In this document: positions 21,546 through 32,603 of the stretch, piece by piece
Numbering within the stretch: position 1 is the stretch's first letter
How the letters are laid out: every line of letters starts with the position of its first letter
From: Thalassia testudinum
Taxonomy: Eukaryota > Streptophyta > Magnoliopsida > Alismatales > Hydrocharitaceae
DNA length: 64,000 bases
Assembly: GCA_037157565.1 (NCBI GenBank)
Contig: JAZHRO010000073.1
Span: forward strand, 20,342,501-20,406,500
Reading direction: 5' to 3'
The notes under the pieces: model-generated
Told to the model about the DNA's origin: nothing
Database searches by the model: none
What the model saw: the letters and a program-made list of their open reading frames with translations, nothing else
Position numbers and translations under genes: made by a program

Positions 21546-22848
21546 GGCAATAGATTTTGAGTCTTTTGTGTTCCTCGCCTTACGCATTTTCTAACCTCAC
21601 TTTTCTGTGATGTACTATCTTGCAAGAACCTGATCAAGGAAGCCAAAGGCAGTAGGTCGGAGTAAAGTGTGGGTTTCCAAAATCTGTAAGTTCATCCCCA
21701 CTTCTCTACCCATTAGATCCATTTCGCCACTAAATAATTCAGCACTGACTAGACCTAGGTGTTTGCATAAACATTAGTCCAAATTTTGTGTTGTTCGTCA
21801 CTTCACCCGCCTCACCCACCCACTTATATATATATATATATATAATTCTCTGATTGTGGGATTAAGGTAAAATATACACACTTTAAACACCCACACACTC
21901 AAGGCACATCATTTTTCTAATTCAATCACTTAGCCAGAATTTTGATTTGTTGACCTGGTACACTAGCACCAACTACACAAATAAGTGAGTAGAAATTAGA
22001 TTATGTTAGCTAGTAGTGTGCCTTAATTAGTGGTGCATCAGGCCTCTGATTTGTTTGGGCCGCACCACTTTAATTAAAATAGACTCATTCAATAGCTTTC
22101 TCAGTAGGATTCAAATTCTAGGACTGAACCAAGCACTCCATATTATTTTTGATCTCTAAAGGAATATATCTACACTCGTGCTTTCACAACTTAGTTTTCC
22201 TCATTAAACTTGATTGAATCAACCTGAATTTGAACCCTAAAAGCTACTAAGCAAGATTTGAATCCTAAAATTTACTTCATCGTTAATAATCTTGCTTGAA
22301 ATTCCCTAGTTGTGCACTCACACACTCTTGAATTGATCATTAAGGCCACAACCCATTTAAGGGCCCATTACATTCCAAGAGCACTATTATTCCAGGCCTT
22401 AAGTATAATCGAGTATACGTTGGCCCTAAGGATTCATCGAGTTTGTTTCAGGGTATTCTCCATACCGTAACTTGAATTAGTGATATTTGCTTTTTCCAGA
22501 AGGTGCTAAGTTGGGGGGCTTGATTGTTAAACAATTTAAGTAAGCAAGGATTTGGCATAATTAGCAACCTTCAGGACACTCTCCCCTTGCTTCGTCAACC
22601 CAACTTAACCAGCTTTTGGATTAAAGAAAACACATAATTCATCATGTGGTTAGGATTTATCTTGGAGTAAAGGTCCTTAGGCTACCCAACTTAATGATAG
22701 GCATGTACTTTTGTGCTGCAAGGCTCCTTTTCTTGTCCTTCCGACTTCCTTCTAGTGCATGCTTGAAAGGAGGTCATTGAATCCGAGATTAGAAGGACCT
22801 TTAGACCATTCTCAGAGGCGTAGGTTGAGTTTTAGCGAAGTAGATCCC
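21546..22848 (+). other. Leader of element A
   Basis: No credible ORF. A TA microsatellite lies at 21,825-21,843. Confidence 0.6.
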
Positions 22849-24352
22849 ATGGTTGACCAATAACTGCCTCGCCCACCTTCAAACCAGTAGGAGCTAATTT
22901 AGAGGCAGCTAAACCAATTGCAATAGATGCAAGAATAGTTCCAGCATATGAATTTTCAGGGTTCTCAGCTCTTGAAGGATTTCTATGATCCTTCAAACTA
23001 CGGGGATCATCCTAGTGTTAAGATCCCTGTAGGAGATGTAGAAATCAAGCCACAGGTACTAAGCCTAATCAAACTCTTTCATGGGCTTGTCTCTGAGGAC
23101 CAATTCCAGCACTTGGAGGACTTAACTACTTTGGTTTAGACCATCAAGGCTCGGAATGTGAACAAGGAGCAAATGATCATGAGGCTTTTCCCCCACTCTC
23201 TCAAGGATAAGGCCGCACATTAGTACCGAACTATTAGAAGGTCGATAGCTACTTGGATTGATCTTAAATTGACCTTTTTGAAGAAATTCTTCCCAGTTGG
23301 ATGTACCAATGCTCTGCGATGGGTGATTACCACTTTCATCCAGTAGCTGGGGGAACCGCTTCATGGTGCCTGGGAGCAATTCCAAGACCTATTGCAGAAG
23401 TGTCCACACTACGAGGTGCTGAAATGGCAACTCATGCAGATATTCCATCATGGGTTGGCGGATCAAATCCGTAATCACCTGGACACTTCTTGCAAAGACA
23501 ATTTCCTTAATAAGGATGCAGATAGCACATATGACTTATTTGAGGAAATGAGCGAGAACTCAATAAACCACTCCTCCATGAAGACTTTCAGCCGATCCCA
23601 ATAGCCCAAGTCAAATGCTAATGAGGTCTAGAACTCTCATTCATTTGACATGGAATTGATTTGTAACAAGTTAGATAAGGTGGATCTGGTTGCAAAAAGA
23701 ATTGAAGAATGGATGGCTAGAAACTCTAGTAGATCTAGATCCACTCAATCCCAGAGCTCGAGATTCCATTCTTCACAAACTCCCACGGGACGGGAGTTTG
23801 TGAATTAGTTTGAGTTAACTCAACCTATGAGCCAACATTTCTTAGAACCTTATGGGTTCCAAACTAGGGCCTTTGATCCCTGTTGTTATGATCCTCCCTT
23901 CTAGCCATCCTTACCCTATGAGGATGTGCATGCTGTATAGGAGAATTCTAGGTCCAACTATATTCAAACACATATAACTCGGGTTGGAGGAACCACCCTA
24001 ACTTCTCTTGGAAAAATTAGGGGTAGAAGACCTAGATGCAACCCAGCAACTATGCACCTCAGTGACCTATGGGTCAAGTTCGTGTATACACTCAGGTGCC
24101 CTCGAGACAGGTCAATTAGCCATCTTAGAATGTCCAACAACCGGCAGGGTAGGCTGATTTGAACTGACAAATGGTAGAGATGCAAGGATCCATGCTCCAG
24201 CCTATGCAACAAATGAAAACCTCGTTAGACAACTTGCAATCTGAGCTCATTGCTAATACTTGATAGCCTGAATCTCTACCATCTCAACCCATACCCAGCC
24301 CTCGAAATGTACAAAATTAGGGCAATTGGGCCTAAGGATACGGGAATTAGAG
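22849..24352 (+). pseudogene. gag: Gag of element A, heavily decayed
   Basis: Tat-type Gag. An ATG at 22,849 is in frame with the recognisable domain from 22,948: LLKDFYDPSNYGDHPSVKIP, FQHLEDL, LKDKAAH, FLKKFFPVG, HGAWEQF, QIFHHGLADQ and EEMSENSINHSSM. A coiled-coil tail and a PSQPIPSPRN segment near 24,290 follow, matching the N1 and E proteins. Many internal stops are TAG or TAA at positions where the relatives have Gln or Trp. The 5' half of the frame, before 22,948, is riddled with stops. Element E interrupts the region at 24,357/24,358. Confidence 0.82.
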
Positions 24353-24367
24353 GGACTTGATGAGAGA

Positions 24368-26088
24368 TGATGAGTCCATTTTAATGGACTAATATTAAGC
24401 CTAATTATCTTTAATCGTACCTTGTAGGTATGTTAATAATTGCAATTAAGTTGTAGAAGATTTGTACGCATCATGATTTAAGTTTATAACATTATATAAC
24501 TTAATATGTAATGATTTTGTTATTTTTATGTGCAGGTATTATATTTAGAAAGAGCAAGGGTTGGGGAGAAAATTTCCCCAACAACCAGCGGGACTTTTCC
24601 CTTTCCTCCGGCCAGTCGTAACTCTCCTCCAACGCCCGCCGACCAAAAATAGAAAAGGGATTTGAAAATCCCTTGATTAGCGCACGCAGGGAGAGAGAGG
24701 AGTTAAAAGAGAGGAGGTGGGGTGCATTGGAAAAGGCCATCTTCCCCCTTGCGGGGAAAAACTCCACCGCATGCACTGTGCCCATGCCTGTTCCTTCACC
24801 ACCAGGCGCCCATCTTCAGCACCAAGCACACCAAACCCCTCCTGCAGATGCAAGCACCACTCACGTCCTCACTTCTCCCTATTTCAGTCGCTCCAACTCT
24901 CCAACGCCACCTCTACCCTCACCCGCCATCACCAAGTGCTTCACAACACCCTTCCAGCCGTGCCTAAAGGCGCTGCGCGCCTTCACCACCGCCTGCAGCT
25001 GCACCGCACTGCTTGCAAGTGCCCCTGCAAGTGCACCTGCTGACGCCGCACCAAGCTTGCAGTTGCACCCTAGCGCACCACCATGTGCCCGCCAGCGCCT
25101 TCCATCTCCCTGCAGGCACGCACCCTCTCGCCCACGCGTGCCTCAACCTTCAAATCTGCAGACCGCCTCACCCGCTTCAGCCTTCATCCTGCAAGCGTCT
25201 GCAGCCGCGCCGCACCAAGCCTGCAGCCACGTTAGGCGCATCTGCCCGCGCTACAGCAGGCGCTAGCACCGCGCCTCAGCCCATAGGCGCTAGTAGGCAC
25301 ACGCCCATTGGCAGGCTTCGCACCGCCACCCGCGCCCGCAAGCGCGCGCCGCAACCTCCAGCACCTTCACAGTAGGCGTGCGGCTACAGCAGCAGCCTTC
25401 TTCGGTCCTCATCTCCTCCGCCAGCCAGCTGCCTCCAACCATCTCCGTCGATGTTGCAGCATCCATCGGATAGCCATCGTCCTTGCCAACATCCCTTGCT
25501 CGCGACAGCCCTGCCGGTGCTCTCTCTCTCTCGCGAGGAGAGAGCAAATGCTCTGTTTCCTCCACCATTAAAATTTACAAAAAATGCCATTGTCAAAGTT
25601 ACTGTTCATTTATTTTCTATATTAATATATTGCTGCACAATTTGCATGGACACCCCTTGCTTAATTCGAAATTACATATAATTGATTTCTCCTTCTGAAT
25701 GACATACAATATGAGATATTGATTATAGTGTCATTAGTTAGGAGATTAATATTAACATTGTTTGATATTAACAAGGTCATTATTTAGAATATTATATTGT
25801 GGTAATTTTGCAGATGAACCCTCATCTTCTTGATTAATTATCTATATTGAGAATTTATGCTAGAAATGAGAGCACTAGTTAGCATTCATCTCTATTAATA
25901 TTCCTAATTCCTTTATGCATTATTACCCTTTTCTTTAGGCTAATTCCTCCCTGTGGAGACGACCTAACTCTTCGTGGTTAGTTTTGAAAATTTAAATATT
26001 TTGAAAAGCGATTTCTACCACGCGATTAAATACAACGGCACATCATTTTATGTTAAAGTTTTCAACGAACATGAAGATCGTTCTTGCA
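24368..26088 (+). repeat. 5' LTR of element D
   Basis: 1,721 bp, TGATGAGTCC ... TTCTTGCA. The start carries the inverted repeat AGTCCATT-TT-AATGGACT. The centre (24,700-25,560) is GC- and C-rich, unlike the AT-rich ends, and is open for 197 codons (24,673-25,266). A palindromic CT/GA hairpin around TCGCGA is at 25,519-25,545. U5 box TTCCTCCC at 25,944-25,951. Confidence 0.92.
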
Positions 26089-26090
26089 AA

Positions 26091-26108
26091 TGGTACCGTT
26101 GCCGGGGA
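26091..26108 (+). promoter_or_regulatory. Primer binding site of element D (tRNA-Asp type)
   Basis: TGGTACCGTTGCCGGGGA, two or three differences from the canonical tRNA-Asp complement and the least degenerate site here. The flank GGGAGGAA (26,105-26,112) is complementary to its own TTCCTCCC U5 box. Confidence 0.87.
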
Positions 26109-27315
26109 GGAAAAATGCCTATTAATTTTTTGGGAATTTTATGTTATTTTTATGATATTTTAAAAACTTTTCTGAATTACTAACTGTGGATTTTCTTCTG
26201 TGCAAAAACATGCGGTGAATGCGACGGGCGCATACAGCGAAGACGATCTTTTTGGTGGACCTTGAAGCCACCTGGAGGACGGCAACAGGAACATGTGGGC
26301 CTTGATCCCACGCACATAGGCTTACGAAGAAGCCTATTTCTGATTTAGTCAGTAGGTTTTAGTTAGATTTAGTTAGATAGACATTAGAATTTAAATTCTA
26401 CCTTTTGGACCCTTGTTGGGTATTTTTGGGAACGTGTCCCCAGTGCCACTTTATTTCTTATCGCTCTTGAATGTGGGAGCGTATTTTCTGGAGCGTGTTC
26501 CCATTTATTTAGATTATAGGATTATTTGAACTGTTTGAACTGAATTTCAATTAGTTAGTTAGATTAAGTTTGTTTGTTTATTATATATATATATAAAAAA
26601 TTCGAACTGTCTGCTAGAAGCTGCATATCTATAGGACGACCATCTAGGACTGAGTGAGCAGCATCTAGTTTATTTTTATTGCATTGCATTCATTACTGCA
26701 CGAAGAAAGCTGGAGTAAGGTACGTCTTCTCTTGAGCATTAATTACTTGTCATGCATATGCATTGAACCTAAATCTAAGACCACTAAAGTGCTTGAATCA
26801 AATTAATTTAGTGGTCACTTTAAAAAATTGGGACTGTTAAGAGGTTGGACTTTAAAGTCTATGACTGAAAATTGTGTGCAAAAGGATCCTGTTTGCGAAA
26901 TTTTAAAAAATCAAAACACGATCGTATGCTTGCACACTTGAGACACTGTGCACCTCACATAAGGTCATTAGATAAATTTCTACCTCTCCTCTTTTGCACC
27001 ACAAGGGAAGTTAGTCGAAAATCAACAAGCCTATCCACCAAGTTACTTCGGTTCCTCGTGTGTGGGCTTGATTCGAGACTTCCATCCCTTGCGAGTAGGT
27101 TATAGGCACCAACGAAGGTTGGCCTAGGAAGCGTAATTTTTACAAAACTTGTTTGGCCACCAACTAAACATATAACTCTAAGGCCTACAATCTACTAAAA
27201 ACAGATCTCGTTGAATTTGCGTTTGCTTTGACAATAGAACTCTCTAGGAAGTTTTTTGCTTGTATTCTGAATTTTGCTAAATCCTAAGAGAGTTAAAATT
27301 ATTTTGCTTAAAGAA
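26109..27315 (+). other. Leader of element D
   Basis: 1.2 kb without a credible ORF; short TA run at 26,582-26,595. Confidence 0.65.
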
Positions 27316-29286
27316 ATGGATTACTCTTACTCCTATCATTCAGATTATCAGAGTCAATACTTCCCATATTTTAATCAGGATCCCATTCTCCGGGCGTATC
27401 CATCCTTTGATGGGTACATTGACAATTCATGGGATCATTCTCATTCTTACCTTGGGAGTACTGGCTTGATAACTCCCACTTTTAAGCAGAGCCTAGGAGC
27501 GGGATTTTCCAATCCTAAAATCCATACTTCCATTCAAACACCCAACCCTCCCACCATTCATGATTTTTCATATCGAGGTTGGACCGATACCCCTAGGCAA
27601 CTAGAGCCTGAAATTGACTATCCTCCCCAACCTGATAATAGTAGCCTCTCCTCTTTTATGATAGAAATGCAAAAATAGCAAAAGGAAATAATGGAATCAA
27701 TGGGAGAGATGTTGAGGAATAGTCAACAGTTAAATGAAGAAATAAGACAACTTAGCTACATGCTTCCCAATAATCCTGATCCCTACCCAATAAACCATGA
27801 TCATGAAAATAATTCTGAGGAACCTAGTGACAATAGGGATCCAATTTTAGGTAGCTATCACTTAGACTCTTCCAATGAGACATGGACACTAAAGGATAAT
27901 GATCATAGTAATTATCCACCTGAATTATATTGCAGTCAAAAGCAAGGGAAGATGCTACCTCTTGAGGACCTTAACCCCAATGACAGTATTCTCCTTACCC
28001 CTACCAACCCGGGTCAAGGTTATATTGTTCCTATCACTTCCCCTCTTGATTATTTGGTGGAATCCCATTCTACTCTTAGTAAGCCTACTCCTGACCCTCC
28101 ACTTAGGGAATCAACACCTACCATTCAATATTTTGAGGATTCAAATGCACCTAATGAAGGTGACCCTAAGGGAATAGAGGATGATCAATTCTGGTCTCAG
28201 GGATATGAAGAGTCTAATTCAGAGGATGAGGATGCCCCAACAGTGGAACCTGGACTGAAAATCTGGAGTGAATCATAGGAGAATTATTTATCATTTGAGG
28301 ATTTACCTCCAGAGGATAGAAATAATATGATTAAATCTAGATTCCTCCTTCCTTTTGAGAGTCATCCTCCATCAAAACAGGAGTTGATATTAGAGGAGGA
28401 CAAACAAAATAATGAGAAGTCTATCGGAGACTCTCGGGGACAAAACACATCAATTAAGGATTTATACCCTGAGAACAATAACGAATTCAATGATATAGGC
28501 TTCCTCCAAAATATTAAGACTGATCCTCCTTTAGAAATAATTGAGGATACTGATCCAACTCCTAATGAATCACATATACACCCCGACAAATATTTGAGTG
28601 AACCAAACGAATCTGGGGATGAGCTGAATGATAATGATTCTTACATTTTGACCCTGCCATCAAAAAGTTGTAATTTGGAGTCTACCCTTGATTCAAATAT
28701 GACTCCTATCATTAATGCTAGGCAGGATAACTTGAAGTTGTCTACAACTGTTAGGGAGTGTACACAATCTGAATCATTATTGGAATTGGACCTAACATCA
28801 ACTAAGCCCTCATTGGACTTAACCATTACCTTCCAACACTACAAACAACCCTTATACTCCCTAACCGATCCGTGGCTCAGATCTCTGCTCATGTACATTC
28901 TTTCTGTAGAATATATTAGGCCAGTACATCCTAGGATGGAATGGAGAGTATGGATTGATGCTTGTACTTTTACTCTCGCCATTCAAGGGTTTGAACTAAT
29001 AATGATTATATCTTTTAAAACCCGTCCTGCTTTGGAGGATCCTTGTTATCCTCCACTTATTCCGTTTCGGGAGGCCTCTTTTCATATTCCCTTTCTTATT
29101 CCTAGACCTCCCCAGGTAGCCAACGAGATTTTCTGTTTTCATTTCTTCTGGCGAGCATTTGGAATTACATTGCATCATCAGCTCGCCAACATCCGTGGTT
29201 ACCTGTTTTCTAGGCCTGCGCTGTTACGCATATTCTTAGGGCCTAACATTTTCTGTTTGGAACCAGACTTACAGGTTCCTTCTTAG
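27316..29286 (+). pseudogene. Acidic ORF of element D (656 residues, two TAG stops)
   Basis: ATG at 27,316 to the stop at 29,284-29,286, all in one frame, interrupted only by TAG at 27,676 and 28,276. The first 110 residues are Tyr/Ser/Pro-rich (MDYSYSYHSDYQSQYF). Around residues 120-150 there is a Glu/Met-rich coiled-coil-like segment (EIMESMGEML). A long acidic, Pro-rich, apparently disordered part follows (for example EESNSEDEDAPTVE). The last 150 residues are more hydrophobic and aromatic, ending with FGITLHHQLANIRG (29,158-29,199). That motif recurs at the end of the N1 acidic ORF, so both belong to one family. No gag, protease, RT or integrase motif is visible. Possible roles include a Gag-like or env-like accessory protein, but this is inference. 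TAG stops fit C-to-T decay of CAG codons. Confidence 0.75.
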
Positions 29287-29380
29287 TCTGGCTGCTGACA
29301 GAAAATGCAGCGCTTGTTGGGAGGCAACCTAGCAGACCGTGTCAGGTGATGTTTTTCCTTTCTCCTCCTGTTTTAATTTT

Positions 29381-29416
29381 ACAATGGGAACATTGCAGGA
29401 TTTAGGCATGGGGGAG
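29381..29416 (+). promoter_or_regulatory. Internal hairpin plus PPT-like box of element D
   Basis: ACAATGGGAACATTGC followed by GGATTTAGGCATGGGGGAG. Same arrangement as in N1, E and A. Confidence 0.65.
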
Positions 29417-30837
29417 TGCATTTGCATTTTAGGAAGTATTCATGCATTTAGGTTAGCATAAAAAAAACTCTTTTCTTGAGCTGAATGGGTTAGTCCCTAG
29501 CAAAATACCTTTGTCATTAGAGGTTTTTTTTCCAAAATTATTTCTTAAGTTTAGAATCCAGTACATTTATTTCACGTGCACGTAGACTTGGCAATGGATC
29601 CTTGAGGAAAACCAATGAGCATTTGTAAGTCTACTGAACCCTTGGATAGTTCATAGGGAGTCAGGCATACTATCTTCCAATAGATCCACCTCATATTTAT
29701 GAGAAGATAATAGAGAGATTACTGGTGCGCTAAGTCTAGTGCAAGGACTCTTAAGTTTTGGATAATTAGATGATGATACTTCAGAGTTAGGCGTAGTTTT
29801 TACTCTCTATTCCTGTGTGCGTACTTTGAGTGAATTCCTGAGAGTCACCAAATAAGGTAGATACACAAAGATTGAGTATTAATAAAGCTATGACTATGGT
29901 GGATGGTTATGACTGTCCTTCATAGAGTCCTCGGCTGAAGGAGGGTAATAATGTCAAAGGTCAGAAATACACCTGTCCTATCCATTCCTTCCTGGTGCCG
30001 AGAATAGGCACTTCCACCAAATAAGCCACACAACTTCCTCTTGACCATCGTCATCCCTAATAATGCCTCGTAAATAAAAGTCTGTACCATGTTGTGTTGA
30101 TTGAAAAAGAAACAAAAATAAGAAGAAATAAATAAATTAAAAAAAGGAAGAGAGAAAAGAAGAAATAGAAAGAAGAAAAAGTAGTTATATTACAAAAAAA
30201 AAAGTCCAAGTTTCTAATGTAATATTATTTCTGAGGCAACAAAACACCTTTCGTGTTCCACCAAATATGACCCATACCTACCTTTTAGTATTTCTGATCG
30301 CCTAAATACTGGTTGAGAACTCTAACTTAGTTGTAGAGTTATTAAGACTTTAAGTGAAGTGTGGATGCCATGTGAGGCCACCAAATAGTGAGTACAATTT
30401 CTAAATCTGGCGAGATTCGTGATCTCAGAAAGAAAGAAAAGAGAGAGTGCCCAGGAACATCAAGAGAGCACAATTGTGTAGCCTCTCTCAGAGTTGACTT
30501 GTTTAATAGTCTATAGATCTAGAGTCTACAGTACTAGACTATATGTAGCACCAGATGAGTGTGTGCCACCAAATACAAATCCATTCGATATCTCCTACCT
30601 AAGCGAAATGCCAGGGTCAAATTACAGATTATCGTATGCTTTATCCCTGAGGGAAGTAGTTGCCTATCTCGACAGAAATATTTGCCAAGGGTGATGTACG
30701 AACTCCCAATGCAAATTGGCTCTTTCACTTGGATCTGTTACCTAGGCTATCAGCACTTCACATTTGTCTGGATTTCTAAAGTTTTGAAATAAGAAAAGAA
30801 GAAATCTTCTGATTACTTCTATTATTTTTCATTTTTG
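29417..30837 (+). other. 3' UTR of element D with recurring CCACCAAATA motif
   Basis: (C)CACCAAATA at 29,846, 30,014, 30,258, 30,378 and 30,566, with weaker ATCCACCTCATATT near 29,684 and CACCAGATGAG near 30,547. An A-rich tract lies at 30,105-30,210. No coding sequence. Confidence 0.75.
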
Positions 30838-30871
30838 CTAGGGACTAACAAATCTTAGGCATGGGGGCATT
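30838..30871 (+). promoter_or_regulatory. Polypurine tract of element D
   Basis: TAGGGACTAACAAATCTTAG then GCATGGGGGCAT, directly before the 3' LTR start TGATGAG. Confidence 0.82.
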
Positions 30872-32598
30872 TGATGAGTCCATTTTAATGGACTAATATT
30901 AAGCCTAAGTATCTTTAATCGTACCTTGTAGGTATGTTAATAATTGCAATTAAGTTGTAGAAGATTTGTACGCAACATGATTTAAGTTTATAACATTCTA
31001 TAACTTAATATGTAATGATTTTGTTATTTTTATGTGCAGGTATTATATTTAGAAAGAGTAAGGGTTGGGGAGCAAATTTCCCCAACAACCGGTGGGACTT
31101 TTCCCTTTCCTTCGGCCAGTCGTAACTCTCTTCCAACGCCCGTCGACCAAAAATAGATAAGGGATTTGAAAATCCCTTGATTGGCACACACCGGGAGAGA
31201 GAGGAGTTAAAAGCGATGAGGCGTGGTGCACTGGAAAAGGCCATCTTCCCCCTTGCAGGGAAAAACTCCACCGCATGCACTGTGCCCATGCCCGCTCCTT
31301 CACCACCAGGTGCCCATCTTCAGCACCAAACACACCAAACCCCTCCTGCAGATGCAAGCACCGCTCGCGCCCTCACCTCTCCCTATTTTAGCCGCTCCAA
31401 CTCTCCAATGCCACCTCTACCCGCACCCGCAATCACCAAGTGCTTCACAACACCCTTCCAGCCGTGCCTAAAGGCGCTGCGTGCCTTCACCATTGCCTGC
31501 AGCCGCACCGCACTACTTGCAAGTGCCCCTGCAAGTGCGCCTGCTGACGTCGCACCAAGCCTGCAGCTGCGCCCTAGCGCACCTCCGCGTGCCTGCCAGT
31601 GCCTTCCATCTCCCTACAGGCACGCACCCTCTCGCCCGCGCGTGCCTCAACCTTCAAATCTGCAGACCGCCTCACCCGCGCCAGCCTTCACCCTGCAAGT
31701 GTTTGCAGCCACGCTGCACCAAGCCTGCAGCCACCTCAGGTGCATCTACCCACGCTACAGCAGGCGCTAGCACTGCGCCTCAGCCCGAAGGCGCCTGCAG
31801 GCGCACGCACATCGGCAAGCTCCGCACCGCTACCTGTGCCCGTAAGTGCGTGCCGTAAACTCCAGCACCTTCACAGCAGGTGCGCAGCTACAGTAGCAGC
31901 CTTCTCCAGTCCTCATCTCCTCCGCCGGCCGGCCACCTCCGGCCATCTCCGTCGATGCTGCCGCCTCCATTGGATAACCATCATCCTCGCCAACATCCCT
32001 TGCTCGCGACAGCCCCACCGGTGCTCTCTCTCTCTCTCGCGAGGAGGAGAGAGAGCAAATGCTCTGTTTCCTCCACCATTAAAATTTACAGAAAATTCCA
32101 TTGTCAAAGTTACTATTCATTTATTTTCTAAATTAATATATTTCTGCACAACTTGCATGGACACCCCTTGCTTAATTTGAAATTACATATAATTGATTTC
32201 TCCTTCTAAATGACATACAATATGAGATATTGATTATAGTGGCATTAGTTAGGAGATTAATATTAACATTGTTTTCTATTACCAAGGTCATTATTTATAA
32301 TATTATATTGTGGTAATTTTGCAGATGAACCCTCATCTTGATTAATTATCTATATTGAGAATTTATGCTAGAAATGAGAGTACTAGTTAGCATTCATCTC
32401 TATTAATATTCCCGATTCCTTTATGCATTATTACTCATTCTTTTTAGTCTAATTCCTCCCTATGTAGACGACCTAGCTTTTCGTGGTTAGTTTTGAAAAT
32501 TTAAATGTTTTGAAAAGTGATTTTCTACCACGTGATTAAATAGAACGGCACATCATTTTATGTTAAAGTTTTCAACGAAAATGAAGATCGCTCTTTCA
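30872..32598 (+). repeat. 3' LTR of element D
   Basis: 1,727 bp, nearly collinear with the 5' copy. The 197-codon open stretch is kept at 31,177-31,770. Ends CTCTTTCA, followed by the AGAGA duplication. Confidence 0.92.
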
Positions 32599-32603
32599 AG
32601 AGA

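Larger units (their letters stand above)
24368..32598 (+). mobile_element. Element D: non-autonomous element encoding only an acidic ORF, complete with TSD
   Basis: LTRs 24,368-26,088 and 30,872-32,598 are flanked by a perfect AGAGA duplication (24,363-24,367 and 32,599-32,603). It has a tRNA-Asp-type primer site, one long ORF with two TAG stops, a 3' UTR and a PPT. No gag domain, protease or pol motif was found. A hand comparison of the first 500 bp of the LTRs gave about 28 mismatches, so it is the youngest of the three large elements on this side. Confidence 0.92.

Noticed and set aside
27316..29286. Calling the element D ORF an envelope gene.
   Set aside because: Athila elements carry env-like ORFs at this position, but I see no signal peptide, clear transmembrane segment or cleavage site.
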